Assembly: GCF_039536765.1 (NCBI RefSeq)
Contig: NZ_BAAAZF010000001.1
Span: 2,108,001 to 2,172,000, forward strand
Source: Parerythrobacter jejuensis
GTDB lineage: Bacteria; Pseudomonadota; Alphaproteobacteria; Sphingomonadales; Sphingomonadaceae
Direction: 5' to 3'
DNA: 64,000 nucleotides
Below are positions 29,798 to 38,612 of this stretch, one piece after another. Both the position numbers and the translations under genes were made by a program. Each line of letters starts with the position of its first letter. Positions within the stretch are counted from its first letter, which is position 1. The notes under the pieces were generated by a model. The model did not search any database. It worked only from the letters and a program-made list of their open reading frames with translations, and was not told the DNA's origin.

Positions 29798-30931
29798 ATG
29801 CGCAAACTGGATATCTGGCATCAGGCCGGCCTGATCGACGAGCAAACGCTCGCGAAAATCCGCGCTTTCGAGGATGAACATCACCGCCCGCTTGCGCTGT
29901 GGGCCGTGATCGGCATCGGCGCGCTCGCCATCGGGTTGGGCGTTATTTCGGTCGTCGCTGCGAATTGGGAAGATGTACCGGGCATGGTCCGGCTGGCGTT
30001 GCACCTTGCATTAATGGTGTGGCTTGCCGCTTTCCTGATCTGGCGCGAACAGGAGCTTGAGCAGGATCGGCCCTGGGGCCTGGAAGCCCTGCTGTTTGTG
30101 CTGGCGATGTTGGGGATGACGTTCTTCGGCCATCTCGGGCAAGTCTACCAGACCAGCTCCCCGCTGTGGCAGCCGCTCGGCGTATGGTTGTTGCTGTTCG
30201 GCCCGGTCCTGTTGCTGCGCGGGCAGAGCTGGCTGACAGCGATGTTGCTGATGGCCGTGCTGGTGTTCATTTGTTGGGACTATTCGTGGGGCAGCGCGCT
30301 TCCCGGCACGGCCCGTGATCGTGCGCAGGAAGCTTGGCTGGTCTTTGTCACTGCGTTGCCCCTAATGGTCCCCCCACTGGCGGCGTGGATGCGCGGGCGC
30401 AGCGCGCGGGACACATTCTGGAAGCGCCTCGAAGAAATGGCCATCGCCTATGCCGTGGCAGGGGCGACATTCGTGTGCATTTTTGCAGGCGTTACGGAGC
30501 GCGGATACGAGGGCATGACCTTGCTCGACCAGCTGATCCGCGGCGGCGTTGCGCTGGCAGCCGCTGCGCTGTTCTTCAAGGCGAGGCCGGGGGCCGAAGG
30601 GCGCAGCAGCGCACTGATTCTCGCGGCGGCTGGTATCGTCTGCCTAGTTGCCGTGATCGTGACCGGCAGTGGCGTGATGAGCGGCATCCTGTTCATGGCG
30701 CTCTGGGTGGCTATCGGAGCGATTGCCTTGCGGGCCGGATGGCGCGGCCTGTTCCAACTGGCCGTGGGCGCAGTGGCGCTGCGCCTGATCATTCTCAGCT
30801 TCGAGCTGGCGAGTGACTTGCTGACCAGCGGTTTCGGCCTGATCCTGGCCGGGATCATGATCCTGGCGATTGCCTGGGGCGCAGTGCGGATCTCGCGCGA
30901 ATATGCCCCCCCGCGCGAGGGGGCCGAATGA
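29798..30931 (+). CDS. DUF2157 family membrane protein
   Basis: A 377-residue protein with a short soluble N terminus (MRKLDIWHQAGLIDEQTLAKI, the DUF2157 hallmark) and about ten membrane helices. Start ATG 29798 is uncertain, since GTG 29792 is in frame two codons earlier and no clear ribosome binding site is visible. It is followed, overlapping by four bases, by a GDYXXLXY gene; the pair occurs together in many bacteria, so the products may act as one membrane unit. No biochemical role is known to me. Confidence 0.85.
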   Translation: MRKLDIWHQAGLIDEQTLAKIRAFEDEHHRPLALWAVIGIGALAIGLGVISVVAANWEDVPGMVRLALHLALMVWLAAFLIWREQELEQDRPWGLEALLFVLAMLGMTFFGHLGQVYQTSSPLWQPLGVWLLLFGPVLLLRGQSWLTAMLLMAVLVFICWDYSWGSALPGTARDRAQEAWLVFVTALPLMVPPLAAWMRGRSARDTFWKRLEEMAIAYAVAGATFVCIFAGVTERGYEGMTLLDQLIRGGVALAAAALFFKARPGAEGRSSALILAAAGIVCLVAVIVTGSGVMSGILFMALWVAIGAIALRAGWRGLFQLAVGAVALRLIILSFELASDLLTSGFGLILAGIMILAIAWGAVRISREYAPPREGAE

Positions 30932-31485
30932 TGCGCTCGGCTGCCCGCATTTTTGCCTTCATTCTGCCCATCGCCGGCCTCGCGGCGATCTGGGGTTGGA
31001 CCGACTATAAAGGCCGCCAAGGCAATGATTGGCTGGTGCCGATCGCGGGTTATGACCCGCGCGACCTGCTGCGCGGCCACTATATCGATTTCACCTATGA
31101 TTGGCCGGGGCTGGAAGATCTGGACGACCGGTACCCTCTCGCGCTCTGTCTAGAAGGGGCATCGCCGGTGCTGGAGCGGGTGACCGCACCTGTGCCGGGG
31201 GCGGACTGCCCCTATCCGGTCAAAGCCGACCTAAGCAGCATTTACGGCCAAGGCAGCCTCGAACGCGGCAGATTCTATGTTCCGCAGACGCAAGCGAAGG
31301 AAACCGAGCGCAAGCTGTTCGATAATGACCTGCAGGGCTATGTCCGCATCCGCCAGCGCGAGGACGGGCATATCACGCCGTTGGAACTGGTGTTCGAACC
31401 GATCACCGATGCCCAACGCGCGCGCCGCGATGCTCCGGTGGAAGAAGCCCCACCGCCACCGCCGGTCCCGATACAGAAAAGCTAG
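30928..31485 (+). CDS. GDYXXLXY domain membrane-anchored protein
   Basis: A 185-residue protein with a single N-terminal transmembrane segment (about residues 7-24) and a soluble domain that holds a variant of the family motif, LLRGHYIDFTYDW in place of G-D-Y-x-x-L-x-Y. A Pro-rich tail (EEAPPPPPVPIQKS) ends the protein. The ATG overlaps the DUF2157 stop (ATGATG after AGGGGG), so the two are translationally coupled. The TAG is shared as CTAG with the convergent ftsK. Confidence 0.82.
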   Translation: MMRSAARIFAFILPIAGLAAIWGWTDYKGRQGNDWLVPIAGYDPRDLLRGHYIDFTYDWPGLEDLDDRYPLALCLEGASPVLERVTAPVPGADCPYPVKADLSSIYGQGSLERGRFYVPQTQAKETERKLFDNDLQGYVRIRQREDGHITPLELVFEPITDAQRARRDAPVEEAPPPPPVPIQKS

Positions 31486-33836
31486 AGCGGGTTGCCGTCG
31501 CGGTCGCGGAAGATTTCACGGCGACCGACATGGTTGGCTGGGCCGACCAGCCCTTCGTCTTCCATCCGCTCGATCCATTTGGCGGCGGTGTTGTAGCCGA
31601 CGCCCATTTGTCGCTGGAGCCAGCTGCCACTGGCCTTTTGCGCTTCGAACACGGACTGGCAGGCTTGGCGGTATTTGCGCTCGGCCGGATCGTCGCTCGC
31701 AGTCAGTTCGTCATCATAGCCGAAGCCTCCGCCATCTTCCGGCTCTTCGGTCACTGCATCGACATATTCGGGGCTGCCCTGCGCGCGCCAGTGATCGGCG
31801 ATGGCTTCCACTTCCTCGTCGCTCACAAACGGTCCGTGGACACGCACGGTGGCGCCGGTGTTGGGCTTGTAGAGCATGTCGCCCTTGCCCAGCAGCTGCT
31901 CTGCACCCTGTTCGCCCAGGATAGTGCGGCTGTCGATCCGGCTGGTGACCTTGAAGCTGATCCGGGTCGGCAAGTTCGCCTTGATCACCCCGGTGATGAC
32001 ATCGACCGAGGGGCGTTGCGTAGCCATGATCAGGTGGATACCGGCGGCACGGGATTTCTGGCTCAGGCGCTGGATCAGCACTTCGATTTCCTTGCCCACG
32101 GTGACCATCAAATCGGCCAGCTCGTCCACGATCAGCACGATCAGCGGCAGCGGCTGGTAATCGAGCTGCTCTTCCTCGAAAATCTCCTCGCCCGTATCGG
32201 GATCAAACCCGGTCTGGACCCGGCGACCCAATGGCTTGCCCTTGGCGGCGGCGGTGCGGACTTTCTCGTTGAAATTGCCGATATTGCGCGAATTCACGCT
32301 GCTCATCATGCGGTAGCGGCGCTCCATTTCCTCGACCGCCCATTTCAGTGCGCGGACCGACTTGGCCGGTTCGGTCACCACAGGGGAGAGCAGATGCGGA
32401 ATATCGTCGTAGCTCTTGAGCTCGAGCACTTTGGGATCAACTAGGATCAGGCGGCATTCTTCCGGCGTGAAGCGATAGAGCAGGCTGAGCAGGATCGCAT
32501 TCAAACCGACTGACTTGCCCGATCCGGTGGTACCGGCAACGAGCAGATGCGGCATCGCGGCGAGGTCTGCCACAATCGGTTCGCCGGCGATGTCCTTGCC
32601 CAGGATCATCGGGAGCGCGCCCTTGGCTTCGGCAAAAGCGGCGGAGGCAGCCAGTTCCTTGAAACTGACCATCTGCCGGTCCTGATTGGGCAATTCGATA
32701 CCCATCACCGTCTTACCCGGGATCGGACTGACGCGGGCGGAAATGGCGGACATGTTGCGCGCAACATCTTCGGCCAGGCTGACGACGCGGCTGGCCTTGA
32801 TACCGGGTGCGGGCTCCAATTCGTACATGGTGACCACGGGCCCGGTGCGCACGGCGGTGATCTCGCCCTTCACATTGAAATCGTCGAGCACGGTTTCGAG
32901 CAGGCGGGCATTGCGCTCCAGCGCCATCTTGTCGAGCTTCGGCGCGTTGTCTTCCGGAATGTCCTCCAGCAGATCCAGGCTGGGCAGGTCGTAATCGGCG
33001 AACATATCGCGCTGCTTGGCCTTGGCCATCGCGGCCTTTTTGGGTGGCGCACTGGGATCAACGATTTCTGGAGCACGCCGCGAGGACGGCTCCGGCATCG
33101 TCTCGGCAGGAGCCTGATCTTTGTCGGTACTCTTGTCGCGGCGGATGCGGGGCATGGCGGCGGCAGGCTTGGGCAGGGCAATCTCTGGCACGAAGGGCAT
33201 GTGTCGCAGAAAGGCCGGGAGCGTCATCAGGGCGCGCCAGTCGATGGCGAAGACGCGGGTGACCAGCGCCGTGCCCCCGACCAGGGCAAGGATCGCCAGG
33301 ACCAGAATGACCCAACCCGAAATGCCTTCGCCGAGACGCGAGGCAACCGCCTCTATCGCCCCGGCCCCGAGCAATCCGGTGATACCGCCCATCGATGCGG
33401 GCAAGGCGCCGCCGGGGCCGTCGAATACAAGCGCGAGAACTGTTGAAAGCAGGGCCATCGCGAGCAGCAGCATGCCGACCGGCTGCCACCAGCGAGTTTC
33501 GTTATCGACGTCTTCTTCCTCGACATCGCGCCACAATTTGCGGGCAAAGACATAGAGCAGCGGCAGCAGCAGGGTACCGGTCAGCCCGAACAGGAACAGC
33601 ACACGCTCCGAAATCCATGCGCCGCTTACGCCCATCCAATTGGCGATTTCACCGGTTGCCGCAGCGGTTGACGGGCTCGGGTCGGTTTGGGTGTAGCTGG
33701 CCAGCGACAGGCCCAAAAACACCATCGATCCCAACAGGATAGCAGAACCAGCCATTTGCGCAGCGCGGCGCATGCTGCGGCGAAATGCCGCGCGCCAGTC
33801 GGCCGCGCCCGATTTGCTCATTGCCCGTGAAGCCAT
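31482..33836 (-). CDS. ftsK: DNA translocase FtsK/SpoIIIE
   Basis: A 784-residue double-stranded DNA pump that clears and aligns chromosome termini at the septum. Four N-terminal membrane helices (about residues 22-200), a short linker rich in Pro and charged residues (much shorter than E. coli FtsK), an alpha/beta motor with Walker A GTTGSGKSVGLN and Walker B LIVLIVDELADLM, and a C-terminal winged-helix gamma domain (QRQMGVGYNTAAKWIERMEDEG) that reads KOPS-type sites. ATG 33836 is fixed by AGGAAGGG six bases upstream. Confidence 0.95.
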   Translation of the reverse strand: MASRAMSKSGAADWRAAFRRSMRRAAQMAGSAILLGSMVFLGLSLASYTQTDPSPSTAAATGEIANWMGVSGAWISERVLFLFGLTGTLLLPLLYVFARKLWRDVEEEDVDNETRWWQPVGMLLLAMALLSTVLALVFDGPGGALPASMGGITGLLGAGAIEAVASRLGEGISGWVILVLAILALVGGTALVTRVFAIDWRALMTLPAFLRHMPFVPEIALPKPAAAMPRIRRDKSTDKDQAPAETMPEPSSRRAPEIVDPSAPPKKAAMAKAKQRDMFADYDLPSLDLLEDIPEDNAPKLDKMALERNARLLETVLDDFNVKGEITAVRTGPVVTMYELEPAPGIKASRVVSLAEDVARNMSAISARVSPIPGKTVMGIELPNQDRQMVSFKELAASAAFAEAKGALPMILGKDIAGEPIVADLAAMPHLLVAGTTGSGKSVGLNAILLSLLYRFTPEECRLILVDPKVLELKSYDDIPHLLSPVVTEPAKSVRALKWAVEEMERRYRMMSSVNSRNIGNFNEKVRTAAAKGKPLGRRVQTGFDPDTGEEIFEEEQLDYQPLPLIVLIVDELADLMVTVGKEIEVLIQRLSQKSRAAGIHLIMATQRPSVDVITGVIKANLPTRISFKVTSRIDSRTILGEQGAEQLLGKGDMLYKPNTGATVRVHGPFVSDEEVEAIADHWRAQGSPEYVDAVTEEPEDGGGFGYDDELTASDDPAERKYRQACQSVFEAQKASGSWLQRQMGVGYNTAAKWIERMEDEGLVGPANHVGRREIFRDRDGNPL

Positions 33837-33914
33837 GCTATTCCCTTCCTGCGTGGAACACACCATGAATCCTTGCGGACTCGCGGTCAAGAAGTCGTCG
33901 ATCAGCCGAGAGAA

Positions 33915-34475
33915 TTAGGACAAGCCGTCAATCGCGGCCCAGCGGGCCCAATGGAGCGATCGCGCCCGCGCATGGGTCATCCCGCCAAGGGCGATCACAG
34001 GTGCCGAAGACAGGGCCGCCAGGGCGCGGAACCGGCTCCGGCCAAGATGGCCTGCGCCCGGGTGTGACCGGGTCGGGAAGGCGGGTGACAGCATTACGGC
34101 ATCGGCCCGGAACCGGTTGGCCAGCGCCATCTCGCGCGGATTGTGCACGGTCGCAATGGTCAGGAGGTCCCCCCGCGTGGGATAGAGACTGCGCGGTGCG
34201 CCATAGATCCCGTCACCGCCCCACTCGCGTGCAGTCTGGGCGGAATCAGCGAGGATCATGACATGATCGCGGCGTTCGCACAGCCGTTTCAGCGCCATGA
34301 AGCGGGCAAACCGCTCCGCAGGCGGCAGGTGATAGTGCCGGTAAACCAGCGCCGAGCCGCGCGGCAGGCGCACCAGCGCATCCTCCAGCGCATGGTCGTT
34401 GCGCTCGTCAGACAAAAGCCACAGCTCGGGAAGGGTCTGGAAGTGTTCCACCAGCCCGCTATAGCGCGCCTCCAT
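33915..34475 (-). CDS. thiamine phosphate synthase-like (TenI/ThiE superfamily) protein
   Basis: A 186-residue TIM-barrel-like protein. LPELWLLSDERND near the N terminus and APVIALGGMTHARA near the C terminus match the ThiE/TenI fold ends. In the middle, DAVMLSPAFPTRSHPGA resembles the ThiE VFPTxTK region but without its consensus, so enzyme activity in thiamine synthesis is doubtful and a divergent TenI-like role is possible. The start MEARYSG shares its CAT with the ATG of the divergent yggS (CATG at 34473-34476). It lies 78 bases upstream of ftsK on the same strand. Confidence 0.7.
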   Translation of the reverse strand: MEARYSGLVEHFQTLPELWLLSDERNDHALEDALVRLPRGSALVYRHYHLPPAERFARFMALKRLCERRDHVMILADSAQTAREWGGDGIYGAPRSLYPTRGDLLTIATVHNPREMALANRFRADAVMLSPAFPTRSHPGAGHLGRSRFRALAALSSAPVIALGGMTHARARSLHWARWAAIDGLS

Positions 34476-35136
34476 GACGGAAACAGCCACGCCTCTCGAA
34501 GAATGTGAAGCCGCAATTGCCAAGGCCTGCAAGATCAGCGGGCGCAAGCGTGAAGCCGTGACTCTGATCGCGGTCAGCAAGACCCATCCGGTCGACACAA
34601 TCCTGCCGCTGCTGGAACAGGGCCAGCGCGTGTTCGGGGAAAACCGGGTGCAGGAAGCGCAAGACAAATGGCCAGGCCTGCGCGAGGCCTATCCCGATGT
34701 GGAATTGCACCTGATCGGCCAGTTGCAATCGAATAAGGCTGATGATGCGGTGGCGCTATTTGACTGTATCCACTCGCTTGACCGGCCCAGCTTGGTCAAG
34801 GCGCTGGGCAAGGCGATGGAGAAGGCGGGCAAACAGGTACCGTGTTTCGTCCAGGTCAATATCGGCGCGGAAGAGCAGAAGGGCGGCTGCCCCATTGCCG
34901 ATGTACCCAGGCTGATCGCGTCGGCCCGCGCGGCGGGCATCCCGGTGGCCGGCCTGATGTGCATTCCGCCCGCGGACATCGAACCCGCACCATTTTTTGC
35001 CCTCCTCGACAAGCTGGCGCGGGACAATGATCTGGGTGGCCGCAGCATGGGCATGAGCAGCGATTTCGAAACCGCCATCATGCTGGGCGCGACGCATATA
35101 CGGGTGGGCACGGCGCTGTTTGGCCAAAGAGGGTAA
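34474..35136 (+). CDS. yggS: YggS-family pyridoxal phosphate homeostasis protein
   Basis: This 220-residue single-domain PLP-binding protein helps keep the pool of free PLP in balance. LIAVSKTHP holds the PLP-linked Lys37, followed by FGENRVQEAQDKW, HLIGQLQSNK, and the C-terminal phosphate-binding SMGMSSDFETAIMLGATHIRVG. Length fits. The start is the ATG inside CATG shared head to head with the ThiE-like gene. No ribosome binding site is visible upstream, so a leaderless or weakly initiated message is possible. Confidence 0.92.
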   Translation: MTETATPLEECEAAIAKACKISGRKREAVTLIAVSKTHPVDTILPLLEQGQRVFGENRVQEAQDKWPGLREAYPDVELHLIGQLQSNKADDAVALFDCIHSLDRPSLVKALGKAMEKAGKQVPCFVQVNIGAEEQKGGCPIADVPRLIASARAAGIPVAGLMCIPPADIEPAPFFALLDKLARDNDLGGRSMGMSSDFETAIMLGATHIRVGTALFGQRG

Positions 35137-35265
35137 GTGTGAGGATAGGTACCCGGCTACGGCTTAGCCGATTGACCTCGCGTCACCGTTGCCTATCCTG
35201 CCTACTTCCAGCCAAAGGGGTGCGCAGTGTTGGTGTAAATCCTTGCTTCCGGTGAAGACCCGCTA

Positions 35266-35288
35266 GAGCGACTGTCGTCCAGTCGCTC
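35266..35288 (+). other. perfect hairpin between yggS and the GNAT gene
   Basis: GAGCGACTG (35266-35274) and CAGTCGCTC (35280-35288) form a 9-bp stem with a 5-base loop, followed by a moderately T-rich stretch (GGATTGTCTTGTT). It may end the yggS message 130 bases after its stop, or act in the leader of the GNAT gene 62 bases downstream. The rest of the 214-base gap 35137-35350 has only loose repeats (GGATAGG at 35143 and CCTATCC near 35192). Confidence 0.4.
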
Positions 35289-35350
35289 GGATTGTCTTGT
35301 TGCTGCCTTTGCAAACCGTTTTTGCGGGCAGCATTCCGTGCGAGGAAATT

Positions 35351-35848
35351 ATGCACAAAACAGATTTCAAGATCCGGCCCTTCCGGCCGGTAGACCTGCC
35401 ATCGTTGCACGCCGTGCGTCAGGCCGCATTCGCTCCGGTCTTTGCAAACTTCCGCTCCCTGATGGGACCGGACATCGCGCCATTTGCCTATGGCGGCGCG
35501 GAGGCTGATCAAGGCGCACATCTCGACTCGATCTGCCAATCAGGTTCGGACCATCAGATTGTTGTGGCGGAGGTTGAAGACCGCGTGATCGGATTCTGCG
35601 ACTACGCCCTGGATGCACGGACCAAGTTGGGAACGATCGGGCTCAACGCGGTCGATCCCGCTTTTGCCAAGCGGGGAGTCGGGAGTGCGCTCTATCGCCA
35701 TGTTCTGGGCCTGATGCGTGCAGGCGGCATGAAGGCTGCCGGGGTCGGCACAGGTGGCGACAGCAGCCATGCACCCGCGCGGCGGGCCTATGAAAAGGCT
35801 GGATTCTCGGCGGAGATTCCGTCGGTCTGGCTGCTGCAAGCGCTTTAG
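35351..35848 (+). CDS. GNAT family N-acetyltransferase
   Basis: A 165-residue acetyltransferase. It begins MHKTDFKIRPFRPVDLPSLH, with ATG 35351 fixed by GAGGA five bases upstream. The acetyl-CoA motif is NAVDPAFAKRGVGSALYRHVL (R/K-x-x-G-x-G type), and the end GFSAEIPSVWLLQAL forms the last strand. It differs clearly from the first GNAT protein at 2301 and the substrate is unknown. The stop lies four bases from the convergent glnD stop. Confidence 0.85.
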   Translation: MHKTDFKIRPFRPVDLPSLHAVRQAAFAPVFANFRSLMGPDIAPFAYGGAEADQGAHLDSICQSGSDHQIVVAEVEDRVIGFCDYALDARTKLGTIGLNAVDPAFAKRGVGSALYRHVLGLMRAGGMKAAGVGTGGDSSHAPARRAYEKAGFSAEIPSVWLLQAL

Positions 35849-35852
35849 CCGC

Positions 35853-38612
35853 TCAGGCCGGCTCCAGCTCGGCCTGCCGCTCGTCGCTTGCCGCTTCCAG
35901 CAATGCCGCGCGAATGGCTTCCTTGCGGGCGTCGTCCACCACTTTCGATCCGGTCAGGTCGGTAACGTAGAAAATGTCCGCTGCGCGTTCGCCATAGGCC
36001 GTGATGTGGGCGGAATGGACGATCAGTTGGCTTTCGAACAGCGCACGCCCGAGCCTGTTGAGCAGGGCCGACCGGTCGCGCGCATTGACTTCGATCACGG
36101 TAAATCGGCCCGAGGCATCGTTGTCGAACAGGACACGGGGGCGCACATCGAACGCCTTGGCGCGTGCGCGCGGCAATGGTCGCTGGGCGAGACGGGGCAC
36201 AAGCTCGCCGCGATTGGCAATCGCATCGGCTATCGATTTCTTGATCCGCGCCAGCTGGTCCGGCTCGGCGAAAGAGCGTCCGACCGGGTCCTGGACCAGG
36301 AAATTGTCGACCGCCCAGCCATTGCGGGTGGTATGGATGCGCGCATCGATGATGTTGCCACCGGCGAGATGGATGCCGCCAGCGATACGATAGAACAGGC
36401 CGGGGTGGTCAGCCGCAATAACCGTGACCAGCGTGGCCCCGCGGTCTTCGTCAAACTCGCAGTGGATCGAAAGATCTTCGTCGATTTCACGTGCGACCGA
36501 ATATTGCACCAGATTGCGGGCAATCACGTCTTCGGGTTCGGCCACCCAATAAGCATCGCCGAACAAGTCGCCGAACGCGTCCATGATCGTTGCCTTCGCA
36601 CCCATGTCCTCGCGCACGGCCTGTTTGCGCGCAGCGACACGATGCTCCCGGTGATGGCGCATATGACCCAGTCGCAGCCGTTCGTGACTGGCATCGTAAA
36701 GCTCGCCAAGCAGCTGGCCTTTCCAGCTGTTCCACGTGCCAGGACCCACCGCACGGATGTCGACAGCCGTCAGGATGGCGAGTTGGCGCAACCGTTCCAG
36801 GCTTTGCACCTCGCCGACAAAATCCTCGATTGTCTTGGGGTCGGTCAGGTCGCGTTTGAAGGCCGTTGCGCTCATCAGCAAATGCTGGCGCACGAGCCAT
36901 GCGACGATTTCGGTTTCGTCCTCATCGAGCCCGAAGCGCGGGCACAAGTCCTCGGCCACATCTGCACCCAGGATCGAGTGATCGCCCCCGCGGCCTTTGG
37001 CAATATCGTGCAGCAACGCGGCGACATAGGCGACCCGGCGGCTCTTCACCTTGTGGATCTGCCGGGTGGCGCGCGGATGGTCATCCGCCAGCTCGCCCTT
37101 TTCGATCTTCGACAGGAAGCCGATCGCCCGGATCGTGTGTTCGTCCACCGTATAATGGTGGTACATGTTGAACTGCATCTGTGCGTTGACGCGGCCGAAA
37201 TCAGGCACGAATTTTCCGAATACGCCCGCCTCGTTCATCCAGCGCAACCCGTTCTCGGGATCGTTCTTGCCGCATAGAAGGTCGAGGAACAGCGCATTGG
37301 CGCGCGGATCTTCCCGCACATCGTCATGGATCAGGCTGCTGTCGCGATCGGCCTGACGCATCGTGCGCGGATCGATTTCCAGCCCTTCCGCCTCGGCAAG
37401 CTGAAAAATCTCGATCAGCCGGACCGGGTCCTTCTTGAACCAGGTCTCGCTGGGCGCGGCGATCTTGCCGCCGAACACGGTGTAGCCCTTGAACTGGCGC
37501 GGCTTGGCGCTGAACCCGGCGAGCAAGCCAGTGCGTGCGCGTTTCTTGGCAAATTGCTGGTCGAGCTGGCTCAGGAACACACCGGTCAGCGAGCCGACCC
37601 GCTTGGCTTGCAGGAAATAGAACTGCATGAACCGCTCGACTGCGCTTTTGCCGCGCCGGTCGGCAAAGCGCATGCGTTCCGCCACCTGTTTCTGGAAATC
37701 GAAAGTCAGCCTGTCCTCCGCCCGACCGGTCAATTCGTGCAAATGGCACCGAACTGCCAGCAGGAACCGCTCAGCCCGGCGGAAAGAGTGATATTCGGGT
37801 TGGGTCAGCAGCCCGGCATCGACCAGCTCGGCCGCGTTGCGGGCGGGATGGATATATTTGCCGATCCAGTACAGCGTCTGCAGATCGCGCAGGCCACCCT
37901 TGCCCTCTTTGACATTGGGCTCGACGACATAACGGCTGCCGCCGGTGCGTTCGTGACGCTCATCGCGCTCGGCCAGTTTCTCGGAGACGAATTGCCGCTC
38001 TGTCCCGGTCACGACTTCGGCCCAGAAGCGTGCCCTGGCTTCGTCATAAAGAGGGCGATCGCCCCAGACGAAGCGTCCTTCGAGCAAGGCGGTACGGATG
38101 GTCAGGTCTTCCTGGGCCATCTTGACCATATCGCTGGGTGTCCTGCTGGACTGACCCACTTTCAGCCCTAGATCCCACAGGAAATAGAGCATCGCCTCGG
38201 TCACCTGCTCGCACCAGGCGGTGCGGCGACTTGGGTGGAGAAACGCAATATCCACATCGGATTTGGGCGCCATTTCGGCCCGGCCATATCCGCCCACCGC
38301 CAGGATCGCGATCCGCTCCGACGATGACCGGTTGGCAGCGGGATAGACATGGCTGGTCACATGATCGTGAATGACCCGCACAAGCTGGTCGACCAGAAAT
38401 GCGTGCCCCGCCGTGATTTCGTGCCCTGCGCTTGGCTTGTCGAGCAGGCGCTGCGACAGCTCGGCGCGCCCGGCTGCCAAGGCATCGCGCAGGGTTTCGA
38501 GGATCTCGGGCCGGGCTTTTGCGCCCTTGCCCTCAACATGCCCGGCAATCGCCGCGTCGAGTGCGCGGCGATCGATTATGGCACGTTGTCGGGGGACTCG
38601 GGTCTGGGTCAA
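35853..38612 (-). CDS. glnD: [protein-PII] uridylyltransferase / uridylyl-removing enzyme
   Basis: A 919-residue bifunctional nitrogen sensor that uridylylates PII proteins when glutamine is low and de-uridylylates them when it is high. Domains in order: nucleotidyltransferase (GGYGRAEMAPKSDVDIAFL), helical linker, HD hydrolase (VAALLHDIAKGRGGDHS), and two C-terminal ACT domains for glutamine sensing. The likely start is TTG 38612, overlapping the acyl-CoA synthetase stop as TTGA, with CAGGGG a few bases upstream. No ATG near the N terminus would give a complete enzyme. Confidence 0.94.
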   Translation of the reverse strand: MTQTRVPRQRAIIDRRALDAAIAGHVEGKGAKARPEILETLRDALAAGRAELSQRLLDKPSAGHEITAGHAFLVDQLVRVIHDHVTSHVYPAANRSSSERIAILAVGGYGRAEMAPKSDVDIAFLHPSRRTAWCEQVTEAMLYFLWDLGLKVGQSSRTPSDMVKMAQEDLTIRTALLEGRFVWGDRPLYDEARARFWAEVVTGTERQFVSEKLAERDERHERTGGSRYVVEPNVKEGKGGLRDLQTLYWIGKYIHPARNAAELVDAGLLTQPEYHSFRRAERFLLAVRCHLHELTGRAEDRLTFDFQKQVAERMRFADRRGKSAVERFMQFYFLQAKRVGSLTGVFLSQLDQQFAKKRARTGLLAGFSAKPRQFKGYTVFGGKIAAPSETWFKKDPVRLIEIFQLAEAEGLEIDPRTMRQADRDSSLIHDDVREDPRANALFLDLLCGKNDPENGLRWMNEAGVFGKFVPDFGRVNAQMQFNMYHHYTVDEHTIRAIGFLSKIEKGELADDHPRATRQIHKVKSRRVAYVAALLHDIAKGRGGDHSILGADVAEDLCPRFGLDEDETEIVAWLVRQHLLMSATAFKRDLTDPKTIEDFVGEVQSLERLRQLAILTAVDIRAVGPGTWNSWKGQLLGELYDASHERLRLGHMRHHREHRVAARKQAVREDMGAKATIMDAFGDLFGDAYWVAEPEDVIARNLVQYSVAREIDEDLSIHCEFDEDRGATLVTVIAADHPGLFYRIAGGIHLAGGNIIDARIHTTRNGWAVDNFLVQDPVGRSFAEPDQLARIKKSIADAIANRGELVPRLAQRPLPRARAKAFDVRPRVLFDNDASGRFTVIEVNARDRSALLNRLGRALFESQLIVHSAHITAYGERAADIFYVTDLTGSKVVDDARKEAIRAALLEAASDERQAELEPA

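Noticed and set aside
35754-37277. A 507-codon plus-strand frame opposite glnD
   Set aside because: Shadow frame; glnD carries complete NTase, HD and ACT domains over this stretch.
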